Part shown: positions 16,161-24,448 of the stretch, piece by piece
Numbering within the stretch: the stretch's first letter is position 1
How the letters are laid out: each line of letters begins with the position of its first letter
Origin: Candidatus Magnetominusculus dajiuhuensis
GTDB taxonomy: Bacteria > Nitrospirota > Thermodesulfovibrionia > Thermodesulfovibrionales > Magnetobacteriaceae
Direction: 5' to 3'
Length of the DNA: 64,000 bases
Assembly: GCA_015233465.1 (NCBI GenBank)
Contig: JADFXP010000005.1
Span: 1 to 64,000, forward strand
Made by a program: the position numbers and the translations under genes
The notes under the pieces: model-generated
Told to the model about the DNA's origin: nothing
Seen by the model: only the letters and a program-made list of their open reading frames with translations
The model's database searches: none

Positions 16161-18493
16161 AATTCTTTAATATTATCTATCTCATTCAATCGAGACTTAC
16201 GAAAAGTTCTTGCCATCAAGGCATCTGGGGCTGCAGTAAATGTAATAGCCCCGTCTTCATCAGTTCTATAAATGGTTGAACCTTGTAATCTTTCTAAAAC
16301 TTCCTGTGAAGGATGTCTAAAGGGGCTTTTTTCTCTAACGCTTATAACTGAGACCATTGGTGATACACTTTCAATAAACTGCTCAACGGAAGAGGTCTTA
16401 CTTCCATGATGGGCTACCTTTAATACTGTGGAAGACAGCACCTCTCCAAATCTAAGGAGCTGCGTCTCAGCCTCTGTCTCAATATCCCCTGTAAATAGAA
16501 ATGAACTCTGCCCTAATACAGCCTTTATAACCAAAGAATAATTATTATCTGAAACCCCTTTATAGCTGTCTTTAGAGACAAATGACTTATGTGGATTAAG
16601 TATTGTTAAGGTGGTATCAGCGTCAACTTTTATAACATCACCAGCATGAAGATGTCTTAATTCTATACCTTTTTGTCTAAAATATCTAAGCATATCTTCT
16701 GAATAAAACACATGCCCATTATCTAAGACTGCCTTGACATTAAAATAAGTTAATAATAACCCAAGCCCGCCAAAATGATCTGACTCTGCGTGCGACAGCG
16801 TGATTGCATCAATGGTGTTAATCCCTCTATACATTAGATAGTTTTTGACCTCACGACCGCTCTTGCCTGTATCCATGACAATCGTCCTTCCGCCTTTGGT
16901 CTCAATAACCGCTGCATCACCATCTCCAACAGACAAAAAAGTTACCATTGAATCTCTTTGACTGGTTATAATATAAAATGACGCAAATAACACCAATGTA
17001 ATTAGCATTATTATTATAGAAACCCGTCTACGATGTCTAAAGGTAAATGTCAAAAGCCCTGCATACATTATTACTATAAAAATCATTGGAAACTGCCTTA
17101 AACTAATGGAGGCATAAGGGTTTGAGGCAAAAAATCCTACTAGCTTAATAAATTTATCTGTAAGTATTGTCAAAAGTGAGGCATATGGAAAATAACCAGT
17201 TATCAGATATATCAGACTTCCTCCAAATGCCATAGGCAGGATAATAAAACAAAATATCGGCACTGCTGCAATATTTGAGATAGGGGAAAAAAGAGGTATA
17301 TAATGAAATACATACATGGTAATCGGCAGAGTTCCAATAAGCGCAGCAAATGTAACTAAAAACGTCTCCTTAAAATATGAAATAAATCTAATCAGCACTC
17401 CTTGTCCTTCTATAATCAACTCTTTATCATACGGTTTATTTATAAATAACCCAATAAACAATACTGCAAGGAATGATAGTTGAAATGAAATACTAAGCAG
17501 TGATTTAGGGTCTAACACCAAGATAATAAACGCAGCAAGTAAAATGCTGTTTAACCAAACCCTCCTTCTTCCTAGCAGATAACCCCATAGAGATAAACTT
17601 ATCATTATATATGAACGCATGACTGGAACCGTAAACCCTGACAGCATTAAATATAATAATATCACAGGAATTGTAAGTATGGCAGCAGCCTTTGACGGGG
17701 TTATATGGGCAGTTATCCTATTTAGCAGCTTAAATGGAAGCAAATGAATTAAATATTTAAATATGCCAAATGCCAAAATAGTAATAAGTCCAAGATGCGT
17801 GCCAGAGATACACAACAAATGAGCAAGCCCAGTTTGAGAAAAAATACGCAGTATCTCATCGCTTAATATGCCGTTTTTACCTATAATTATTGCTGAGAGC
17901 ACGGCTGCTGTGTCTGGGGGGAAATTATTATTAAAATAATTATACAATCTATATCTCCATCTTTGCAGAAGCCAAATATTTGAGTTATCTATAGAAAGAG
18001 AATTTATTTTATGAATATTTGCAAGCTGTCTTTGGGGATAAATTGACCCTCCAGGATTATAATAAACAATATCTGGAAGTATCTTGACAGACATTGAAAC
18101 CTCTGTGCCCGGTTCATTTGGAGTCATTGTAAACAAAGAAATAACGTCCTCTATCTGAGCAGTTGAAAAATTAACCTTAAAATCTTGTATATAACCAAGT
18201 GTTACCTTTTGAGGAAGTGATGAGAAAGTCCCATTAATAAACTCATACTTATTGTATGCAGTATCCTTTATCTTATCTGTATGCACATAAGCAACTATTA
18301 AACCTATAAATATCCCTAAAAGAATAACTAAAATAATCCTCCTATAATATATTAAGAAAATAGTTAAGATTATACCTATGGAAATTGGAAAATATGAATA
18401 ACCAAAAAATGTGGCAATCCCGATAATAAATGAGATAAAAAAATATGTGATTTGATATTCATCATTATAAGAGGTCATTTGGTATTTTATCAT
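16139..18493 (-). CDS. comEC: ComEC/Rec2 DNA-uptake channel protein
   Basis: A 784-aa inner-membrane protein that carries single-stranded DNA across the membrane during natural transformation. The order is an N-terminal membrane segment plus DUF4131-type region (1-200), the competence domain with many TM helices (VLSAIIIGKNGIL, LCISGTHLG, SGFTVPVMRS; about 200-500), then a metallo-beta-lactamase domain (LSVGDGDAAVIETKGG, LSHAESDHFGGL, KVAHHGSKTSS). The C-terminus ELFKGSAP is encoded by a repeat copy, so the natural end was probably different by a few residues. It is divergent from radC. Other competence genes are not seen. Confidence 0.93.
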   Translation of the reverse strand: MIKYQMTSYNDEYQITYFFISFIIGIATFFGYSYFPISIGIILTIFLIYYRRIILVILLGIFIGLIVAYVHTDKIKDTAYNKYEFINGTFSSLPQKVTLGYIQDFKVNFSTAQIEDVISLFTMTPNEPGTEVSMSVKILPDIVYYNPGGSIYPQRQLANIHKINSLSIDNSNIWLLQRWRYRLYNYFNNNFPPDTAAVLSAIIIGKNGILSDEILRIFSQTGLAHLLCISGTHLGLITILAFGIFKYLIHLLPFKLLNRITAHITPSKAAAILTIPVILLYLMLSGFTVPVMRSYIMISLSLWGYLLGRRRVWLNSILLAAFIILVLDPKSLLSISFQLSFLAVLFIGLFINKPYDKELIIEGQGVLIRFISYFKETFLVTFAALIGTLPITMYVFHYIPLFSPISNIAAVPIFCFIILPMAFGGSLIYLITGYFPYASLLTILTDKFIKLVGFFASNPYASISLRQFPMIFIVIMYAGLLTFTFRHRRRVSIIIMLITLVLFASFYIITSQRDSMVTFLSVGDGDAAVIETKGGRTIVMDTGKSGREVKNYLMYRGINTIDAITLSHAESDHFGGLGLLLTYFNVKAVLDNGHVFYSEDMLRYFRQKGIELRHLHAGDVIKVDADTTLTILNPHKSFVSKDSYKGVSDNNYSLVIKAVLGQSSFLFTGDIETEAETQLLRFGEVLSSTVLKVAHHGSKTSSVEQFIESVSPMVSVISVREKSPFRHPSQEVLERLQGSTIYRTDEDGAITFTAAPDALMARTFRKSRLNEIDNIKELFKGSAP

Positions 18494-18551
18494 AACGCAA
18501 TTATGAAAACCTGCTTGACCAGATAATTAAAATACTATAAAGTATAATCAT

Positions 18552-19244
18552 ATGGTTACCGAGAAAAAGATAAAACCTCATTATCACGGTCACAGAGAAC
18601 GTCTAAAGGAGAGGTATAAAAAAGGTGGAGTAGATGCCTTGGCAGACTATGAAGCCCTTGAATTATTATTAACATTTGCCATTCCAACAGGAGATGTTAA
18701 ACCCCTTGCAAAGGAACTTTTAAGGAAATTTAACAGTATTCAAGGCGTTCTTGATGCAACCTCAGAAACATTGATGGAAGTCAAGGGAGTAGGCAAACAC
18801 ACTTCCGTACTTCTCAATATTGTCAAAGATATAGGCAGCCTCTACCTTAGACACAAACAAGTTCACAAAAAAACAATAACAAATACTGTAGATATAATAG
18901 ATTACCTTAGATCAATCATTGGAAGCTCTCAAGACGAACAATTCCTGACATTTTTCCTTAATGCCTCAAACGAGGTAACCGCTGAAGAGGTAATAACCAT
19001 AGGCACTATCAACCATGCTACCGTTTATCCAAGAAAGATATTGGAGGCAGCAATCAAATATAAGGCTCTAAGACTCATACTTGTCCACAACCATCCCGGA
19101 GGATCTTTAGACCCATCCTACAGCGATATAACGCTGACATCAAAATTAAAGTCTATGTCTAATCTGTTTGATATAGAGATCTATGACCATATCATTGTTA
19201 CAAGCAGCGGATATATGAGCTTTAGAGAAAAACGGATACTTTAG
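18552..19244 (+). CDS. radC: RadC family JAB-domain protein
   Basis: A 230-aa UPF0758 protein. An N-terminal helix-hairpin-helix part (residues 1-100; GVLDATSETLMEVKGVG) joins a JAB/JAMM metalloprotease-like domain with the zinc ligands His179, His181 and Asp192 in LVHNHPGGSLDPSYSD. Despite its name, a DNA-repair role is not established. It is often encoded near mobile or competence genes, and here it is divergent from comEC. Complete length. A HEAT-repeat gene begins 2 nt after the stop. Confidence 0.93.
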   Translation: MVTEKKIKPHYHGHRERLKERYKKGGVDALADYEALELLLTFAIPTGDVKPLAKELLRKFNSIQGVLDATSETLMEVKGVGKHTSVLLNIVKDIGSLYLRHKQVHKKTITNTVDIIDYLRSIIGSSQDEQFLTFFLNASNEVTAEEVITIGTINHATVYPRKILEAAIKYKALRLILVHNHPGGSLDPSYSDITLTSKLKSMSNLFDIEIYDHIIVTSSGYMSFREKRIL

Positions 19245-19245
19245 G

Positions 19246-19671
19246 ATGGAGAAATCTATGAACCAGCAGTCAAAAGAAGAATTTATTGTAATGATTTCAG
19301 ATTATATGGAAAAGGGTTTTTTAGATAATATCATAGATATGTTTAAATATGATGAGAGTCTATATTATCTGATACCAATATTTATAGCGGATGAGAGACT
19401 TAGGGTAAGGATTGGGGCAATAGCTCTGGTTGAATCGCTTCAAGAGATAGGATTTAAAAAGATTAGAGAGACCGCTGATGCGATTGTACCGCTATTAAAA
19501 AATCCTAATTCATATGTAAGAGGAGACAGCGCATATTGCCTTGGAGTGATTGGGGATAAAGGTCATATTGTATATCTCAAGGAACTCTTTAGTGACCTGC
19601 AGTCTGATATTATTGAATCAGCTAAGGATGCTGTTATAGAGATAAACAATAGACTTGGATTGACAGATTAA
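19246..19671 (+). CDS. HEAT-repeat protein
   Basis: A 141-aa all-helical protein with two or three HEAT-like repeats, most clearly LRVRIGAIALVESLQEIG and NSYVRGDSAYCLGVIGDKG (residues ~60-115). These are PBS-lyase HEAT-type repeats used for protein contacts; no catalytic site is visible. It starts directly after radC (second ATG at 19258 also possible), so the two are probably cotranscribed. The partner is unknown. Confidence 0.8.
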   Translation: MEKSMNQQSKEEFIVMISDYMEKGFLDNIIDMFKYDESLYYLIPIFIADERLRVRIGAIALVESLQEIGFKKIRETADAIVPLLKNPNSYVRGDSAYCLGVIGDKGHIVYLKELFSDLQSDIIESAKDAVIEINNRLGLTD

Positions 19672-19710
19672 ATACTTGCAAAAAAGCTCAAATACTCTAC
19701 ATTATATAAT

Positions 19711-19893
19711 ATGAAAGTTAAATGTCCGACATGCAAAAAATCTGTAGAATGGGAAGGGAATGACTTTAGACCATTTTGTTCAGAGCGGTGCAAGACAAAC
19801 GACCTTGCTCTATGGGCAGAGGAAAAATATGTTGTTTCAGAAGAGATTGACGAGGAACTGGATGTTGATGGGTTGAGTGAGAGGATTAATTAA
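19711..19893 (+). CDS. yacG: DNA gyrase inhibitor / zinc-binding YacG
   Basis: A 60-aa protein with the complete YacG four-cysteine zinc site: [10 protein letters not shown] (Cys5 and Cys8), then [17 protein letters not shown] (Cys24 and Cys28). An acidic tail follows. In E. coli, YacG binds GyrB and inhibits gyrase. No coaE or zapD neighbour is present here. It follows the HEAT gene by 39 bp. Confidence 0.9.
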   Translation: MKVKCPTCKKSVEWEGNDFRPFCSERCKTNDLALWAEEKYVVSEEIDEELDVDGLSERIN

Positions 19894-19914
19894 AAAAAGG
19901 AATAATAATTTATC

Positions 19915-21069
19915 GTGTTAATGAACCTTAAATTAAAATCAGTAAAAGTTGAAGATATATTATCTCATAACATTGACTTTAAAATAAACAACCTTGAGAT
20001 TGAACATCCATTTTCTCTTCTTATTGGTGATAATGCTCAAGGGAAAACTAGGTTTATTAGATTTCTCATGTACATAGCTAGTCTTACTGGAAATTCTCCT
20101 AGAATTATTGGAACAAACTGTAAAGCTACTTTTACATTTAAAATAGAAAATGATGATAACAATTTACTTACTTATGAAATAGATATAACAAACGAGAATG
20201 GTAAAAATACTTATAAAGAAAATATCACTAAAAATAATAAACCAATATATTCTTCATCAGATAAGATGTTAATTAATGAAAAAACAGGAAATTTTGTTGG
20301 TCCAATTTTTATATCATCTCATACGCCTGTTATTTCTACAATAGATAATAGCCCAGATTATTCTTCTATTTCTTCAATTAATTCTTTTTTCTCCCGTATA
20401 GTTTGTATATCTTCAGAAAAAAGAAACGAAATACAACTCGAACCAAATCAAATACGTCCTAATGAAAATGGTACAAATATTTCAAATGTCTTATTAACAT
20501 GGAAAAATCAATACCCTCACTTATTTAATGAAACTATATTAGAATTCAAGAGATGTTTTGACTTTATAGATGATATTAATTTTTCACATCTTATTATCAA
20601 TAACTTAAATGCAGAGATTATTTTTGAAAAAGAAAAAGAGATTTCAAAGCAAATTAATCTTAATGAATGGTCTAACGGAATGTATCGTATCTTGCATTTA
20701 TTAATGCTGCCCAATATTCCATTTAAAAATAACGATGAAACTTTAAAACCATCTCTTATCATAGTTGATGAAATTGAGAATGGTCTTGACTATAAAAGAC
20801 TTGAATTTATTATAGAGTTTCTTAAAAACTATTCTGATGATATGCAAATTATAATTGCAAGCCACTCGCCTTTGGTATGTGATTTTATACATCCTAAAAA
20901 TTGGATAGTGATAAAAAGAAAAGGGTCAACGCTGCACTTTAATTCTCCATCTAAAATTGAAGAAAATCTTGAGGAAGACTTAGAATTATTTAAACGTAAC
21001 CATTGGGATTTTTATTCAAGGCATATTAATAATTCAGATGATTATAATGTAGATGAAAATAATGAATAA
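19915..21069 (+). CDS. AAA/ABC-type ATPase of a two-gene defence-like pair
   Basis: A 384-aa ATPase (start GTG 19915 or ATG 19921). Walker A is GDNAQGKT (about residue 40), the signature-like loop is NEWSNGMYR, Walker B is LIIVDEIENGLD and the H-loop is IIASHSP. This is the RecF/OLD-like (AAA_15/AAA_21) class. It overlaps by 8 nt a second gene with TOPRIM-like character, the layout seen in OLD-type and PARIS-type anti-phage systems. Membership in a named system cannot be settled by eye. The ATPase frame is intact although its partner is broken. Confidence 0.8.
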   Translation: MLMNLKLKSVKVEDILSHNIDFKINNLEIEHPFSLLIGDNAQGKTRFIRFLMYIASLTGNSPRIIGTNCKATFTFKIENDDNNLLTYEIDITNENGKNTYKENITKNNKPIYSSSDKMLINEKTGNFVGPIFISSHTPVISTIDNSPDYSSISSINSFFSRIVCISSEKRNEIQLEPNQIRPNENGTNISNVLLTWKNQYPHLFNETILEFKRCFDFIDDINFSHLIINNLNAEIIFEKEKEISKQINLNEWSNGMYRILHLLMLPNIPFKNNDETLKPSLIIVDEIENGLDYKRLEFIIEFLKNYSDDMQIIIASHSPLVCDFIHPKNWIVIKRKGSTLHFNSPSKIEENLEEDLELFKRNHWDFYSRHINNSDDYNVDENNE

Positions 21070-22050
21070 AATATGGTTTTTTGTTGAGGGTTATGCTTAA
21101 GTAGAACTTGTTAAGCGCTTAACATATCAAAGGCAGGATCAATTAAAATTGTTTCCAGATCAATTAGCCTTTATAAAAGCTGACATTAACTTTGAATCAC
21201 ATATTCCTTGTTAAAGACCTCTGCATAACTACAATTTTTTTTAAATTCCCCTTTTTTAAAAGGGGTGGCAGGCTTTAGCCTGACGGGGTATCTTGTTTTT
21301 TTATAAGAAATATTGATGTTAAACAATCTTTTAATGAAGCAATATTACAAATAAAAACATGGCAAAATACCCTTTAATAAACAGAACTTTTAAGAGAATT
21401 GATTCATCTTAAAAACAAGATACCCCGTCTGCTGCGCATCCACCCCTTTTAAAAAAGGGGAATTAACAGAAATGCAATTTATTTTTGATTATAAATCTCT
21501 ATTCTTAAGTTATGCAGATGTCTTTGTTATTGTGAGAACTGCGAAAATGTAGATAATATTGGTCATCGAATTAATAAATTAACCCATCTAATTGAACGCG
21601 ATGAAAAATCAAAACTAATCGTAATTTGTGATTTAGAAAAAATGCCATGTAACTCTTCAAGAATGGATAAAATATCAAATGTTATTACCAATAAAGATAT
21701 TAATTAAGAAAATTAATTCCTCATTTTTCAATCCTTTTATAGAAGATTTTTATTGGGAGAATCAAGATTTAATTAGACATGTAATAAAAAAAGATTTTAA
21801 ATATAATTTCCCAAGAAAAGTTGTACCTTCTATTGATATAGAGACAAATAACACAAGTAAAATATTTCTGATAAAACAATCATTTAAAAAATATAAACTT
21901 AAATATAAAAAACCTAATTTTGCAGAAAATTTCTTTTCACAGTTTGACTATATTCATTCAAGCAATAATGCCATAAAACGAATATTAAAATTTATTGATA
22001 ATAATATGACAACCACGCCGATTATACCCTGTCAAACGAAACAACCGTAA
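21062..22050 (+). pseudogene. TOPRIM/DUF4276-like partner gene, disrupted
   Basis: The frame starts MNKIWFFVEGYA, hits TAA (probably from GAA), and continues VELVKRLTYQRQDQLKLFPDQ...NFESHIPC. It is then interrupted at 21213-21525 by a MITE-like element. Removing the element and one GTT duplication restores the frame as HIPCYCENCENVDNIGHRI, then LIVICDLEKMPC, whose acidic strand resembles a TOPRIM site. A frameshift near 21690-21700 leads to the C-terminal part (SFFNPFIEDFYWENQDLIRHV...KPNFAENFF). Three lesions make it non-functional. It is the former effector or nuclease partner of the upstream ATPase; the exact family is inference. Confidence 0.75.
21213..21525. mobile_element. MITE-like element (repeat family 2), full copy
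   Basis: A 313-bp element with terminal inverted repeats AAAGACCTCTGCATAACT / AAAGACATCTGCATAACT and GTT duplicated at 21210-21212 and 21526-21528. Inside are further inverted arms (AATTCCCC...AAAAGGGGTGG, then GACGGGGTATCTTGTTTTT on each side). It encodes no transposase. The ~110-bp centre reads in one frame as NIDVKQSFNEAILQIKTWQN, possibly captured gene debris. Confidence 0.82.
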
Positions 22051-22480
22051 TAAAATCCTTAGTTTCTTTATCCCACTTAAAACACTTCATATCGCTTATC
22101 TTTCGCTTCTTTACAGAGATTACAATATGCAGGGCATTTGGAAACTCTGGCTCGCCAAAGACTGTCTGTGCTGCCACATCTATATCTGAAAAGTAGGCTT
22201 CATGTTCAATATGTGAATGAAAAAACGCGATTATTTCCTCCTGCTCCACCTTTATAGATGCAAAGATCCTTTCAGCCTCAGACCTGTCTATTTGATAGGC
22301 AGTTTTTGCATCACGCGGATTAGATTCTGGGTCTTCTTGATGTAATTTATTTTGAATATTTACACAAAAATGCACCCTCTGAATATCGCCCTTTCCAGAG
22401 ACTATCCCGCAGCATTCCTCTGGATATTTATCTATTGCATATTGAAACATCTCATCTAAAATATCATTATTTATTCTCAT
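22022..22480 (-). CDS. JAMM/Mov34 (M67) metallopeptidase, Mec-like
   Basis: A 152-aa zinc peptidase. The JAMM motif is complete: Glu22 (EECCG), His88 and His90 (FFHSH), Ser98 and Asp101 (YFSDID). In Mycobacterium, the homologue Mec cleaves cysteine from the sulfur-carrier protein CysO after CysM forms Cys-CysO. Here the gene lies 107 bp downstream of a cysteine synthase on the same strand, matching that mec-cysM pairing. No CysO/ThiS-like gene is visible beside them. Its 3' end overlaps the broken TOPRIM gene by 29 nt. Confidence 0.85.
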   Translation of the reverse strand: MRINNDILDEMFQYAIDKYPEECCGIVSGKGDIQRVHFCVNIQNKLHQEDPESNPRDAKTAYQIDRSEAERIFASIKVEQEEIIAFFHSHIEHEAYFSDIDVAAQTVFGEPEFPNALHIVISVKKRKISDMKCFKWDKETKDFITVVSFDRV

Positions 22481-22495
22481 TTTTATTACCTCTCA

Positions 22496-22586
22496 ATAAA
22501 AGAAAGTTAAAAACTAAAAGTAAAAAGTTAAAAACAGTTAAGAAAATTTTAGTTAACAGCATTTCACTTTTAGTTTTACACTATCA
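22496..22586. repeat. A/T-rich inverted repeat between mec-like gene and cysM
   Basis: AGTTAAAAACTAAAAGT on one side faces ACTTTTAGTTTTAC on the other. Very similar sequence lies at 59059-59184. This looks like a fourth, AT-rich dispersed repeat. Confidence 0.45.
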
Positions 22587-22587
22587 T

Positions 22588-23493
22588 TTATATCATGTGA
22601 CTTAAATATCTATCCCCGCCGTCTGGGAAAATCACTACTATAACTCCATTATCAATGGTTTGAGCAATCTTAAATGCCCCAACGAGTGCAGCCCCTGAGG
22701 AGTATCCTACTGCAAGTCCCTCAACTTGCGCAATCGAACTCGCCATATCATAAGCTGCGTCTGTGTTTACATAAATCGTCTCATCCGCAAACCCTCTATC
22801 GTAAATCTCTGGCACAATAGAGCTGTCCATATGTTTAACACCCTCTATTCCGTGCATTGCATTGTCAGGCTCTACTGCTATCACCTTTATACTTGAATCA
22901 AATTCCTTTAGATATTTTCCAGTACCTGTAATGGTTCCGCCAGTACCTACGGTTGCTACAAAATGAGTAATACAATTCTTTGTCTGAGTCAATATCTCAG
23001 GGCCTGTTGTCAGATAATGCGCCTTCCAATTTGATGGATTTCCATATTGATTAGGCAGATAATATTTATCTGGATTTTCACTATAAATTTTTTTGACAAG
23101 CCTTATTGCCCCATCAGAACCCTCAAGTTCACTTGAATATGTAATCTTTGCCCCAAAACCAGCAATTATCTTTTTTCGCTCAGCGCTTGCATTTGCTGGA
23201 AGCACTATCTCTGCCTTATATCCAAGCACCGCTGAAATCATAGCATAAGCAATGCCAGTATTTCCAGAGGTTGCATCTAATATTATTTTATCATGAGTAA
23301 GTCTGCCTGAGTCAACGGCATCCTTTATCATCTGAAATGCTGCGCGGTCTTTGACAGAGCCGCCAGGATTAAACCTCTCAAGTTTTGCATATATTATAAT
23401 GCCTTTTTTAATGTTTGAGGTTATCCTATTAAGACGCAAAAGAGGCGTTCCGCCAATCTTATCAAGAATACTGTCATAAATTTTATTGGTCAT
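22588..23493 (-). CDS. cysM: Cysteine synthase (CysM/CysK family)
   Basis: A 301-aa PLP enzyme forming cysteine from an activated serine. Seen: the PLP lysine in ERFNPGGSVKDR (Lys48), the Ser/Thr loop DATSGNTGIAYAM, the phosphate loop VGTGGTITGTGKYL and the C-terminal YSSGAALVGA. Length is normal. Pairing with the M67 peptidase suggests a sulfur-carrier-protein route (CysM/CysO/Mec), so O-phosphoserine and a protein thiocarboxylate may be the substrates; this is inference, since sequence alone does not separate CysK from CysM. Confidence 0.88.
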   Translation of the reverse strand: MTNKIYDSILDKIGGTPLLRLNRITSNIKKGIIIYAKLERFNPGGSVKDRAAFQMIKDAVDSGRLTHDKIILDATSGNTGIAYAMISAVLGYKAEIVLPANASAERKKIIAGFGAKITYSSELEGSDGAIRLVKKIYSENPDKYYLPNQYGNPSNWKAHYLTTGPEILTQTKNCITHFVATVGTGGTITGTGKYLKEFDSSIKVIAVEPDNAMHGIEGVKHMDSSIVPEIYDRGFADETIYVNTDAAYDMASSIAQVEGLAVGYSSGAALVGAFKIAQTIDNGVIVVIFPDGGDRYLSHMI

Positions 23494-23645
23494 AGTATTA
23501 GTTATGCAAATAATTTTTCACTGTTCATAATAGCACTTTTTGAATAATTTTTTGTATTGCATATTTTATACATATTTATTTATATTTTTAAAGAGGGATT
23601 TATTCGTACCAATCTTTATTAAAGTTTTACACAAGTACATCCGAT

Positions 23646-23723
23646 ATTAATAGCAGAAGCGTATGAGTTGGCCAAGCTCAAAAATGTCCATGTCAGGACT
23701 TTTCTGCCATGATTGCTATTAAT
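23646..23723 (+). ncRNA. Structured leader RNA candidate upstream of the queH operon
   Basis: A closing helix ATTAATAGCA (23646-23655) / TGCTATTAAT (23714-23723) can extend through GCAGAA/TTCTGC with a bulge. It encloses two hairpins, GAGTT/AGCTC (23665-23679) and GTCC/GGAC (23686-23699). The overall shape is a three-way junction about 24 nt before a strong GGAGGT. It matches no riboswitch I recognise, including preQ1 types. Confidence 0.4.
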
Positions 23724-23747
23724 CTAAATACACGGAGGTACTTAGCC

Positions 23748-23891
23748 ATGCAATATACAATTTGCCTTTATCTGCCAACATCCTTGATTCAGGCAAAAAA
23801 TTACAGAAGATTATTAGATACATTTCAAATCAATGAATGCGACAGTATTGCCAATCCGCACTTGATGTGCGTAAATGTGGACAGCAATTAA
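23748..23891 (+). CDS. Small leader ORF coupled to queH
   Basis: A 47-aa ORF (MQYTICLYLPTSLIQAKNYR...CVNVDSN) beginning 9 nt after GGAGGT. Its stop TAA overlaps the queH ATG (TAATG), so it is positioned for translational coupling. I recognise no domain. It may be a genuine small protein or a leader peptide through which queH translation is controlled, since queH has no SD of its own. An upstream ATG at 23709 lacks an SD. Confidence 0.45.
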   Translation: MQYTICLYLPTSLIQAKNYRRLLDTFQINECDSIANPHLMCVNVDSN

Positions 23892-24427
23892 TGAAAATCT
23901 TACTCCATATATGCTGCGCAAATTGCGCCCTATATCCAATTACCAGATTAAAGGAGCAGGGATATACTCTAAAGGGATTGTGGTTTAATCCAAATATTCA
24001 CCCAGTTACTGAATATAACAAGAGATTAGATACACTGAAACAACTGCAATCCCTGTGGAATCTTGAGATTATGTACCATGATAAATATGGTCTTATTGAT
24101 TTCACGCGTAATGTATGTGGAAATGAGAGTAATAGATGTGTTTATTGCTACACAACAAGGCTGCAAGAGACTGCAAAGACCGCAAAATTAGAGGGAATGG
24201 ACAGTTTTAGCTCGACCCTTTTATACAGTCGTTATCAAAAGCATGACTCTATCATTGAAATTGGAAGGACAATGGAAGAAAAGTATTCAATAAAATTCTA
24301 TATTGAAGACTGGAGAGCAGGCTGGCAAAAGGGTATCGAGATGTCCAAGGAACTTAATCTCTACAGACAAAAATACTGCGGCTGCATCTATTCAGAAATG
24401 GAAAGATATTTAGGCGTTCAAATTTAA
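23891..24427 (+). CDS. queH: Epoxyqueuosine reductase QueH
   Basis: About 178 aa from the ATG at 23891, where the conserved MKILLHICCANC begins; an upstream extension to 23837 is unlikely. QueH replaces QueG and reduces epoxyqueuosine to queuosine in tRNA. Seen: the N-terminal CC..C (Cys8, Cys9, Cys12), NRCVYCYTTRL, FSSTLLYSRYQKH and the C-terminal YCGCIYSE, the cysteines that hold a [4Fe-4S] cluster and adjacent metal. queA, the preceding enzyme of the pathway, lies two genes downstream in the same run, which supports the call. Confidence 0.92.
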   Translation: MKILLHICCANCALYPITRLKEQGYTLKGLWFNPNIHPVTEYNKRLDTLKQLQSLWNLEIMYHDKYGLIDFTRNVCGNESNRCVYCYTTRLQETAKTAKLEGMDSFSSTLLYSRYQKHDSIIEIGRTMEEKYSIKFYIEDWRAGWQKGIEMSKELNLYRQKYCGCIYSEMERYLGVQI

Positions 24428-24448
24428 ATCAATCTATTTGGAGAAACC

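Noticed and set aside
23709-23747. Upstream extension of the 47-aa leader ORF
   Set aside because: The ATG at 23709 lies inside the predicted RNA stem and has no SD, while the ATG at 23748 follows GGAGGT.
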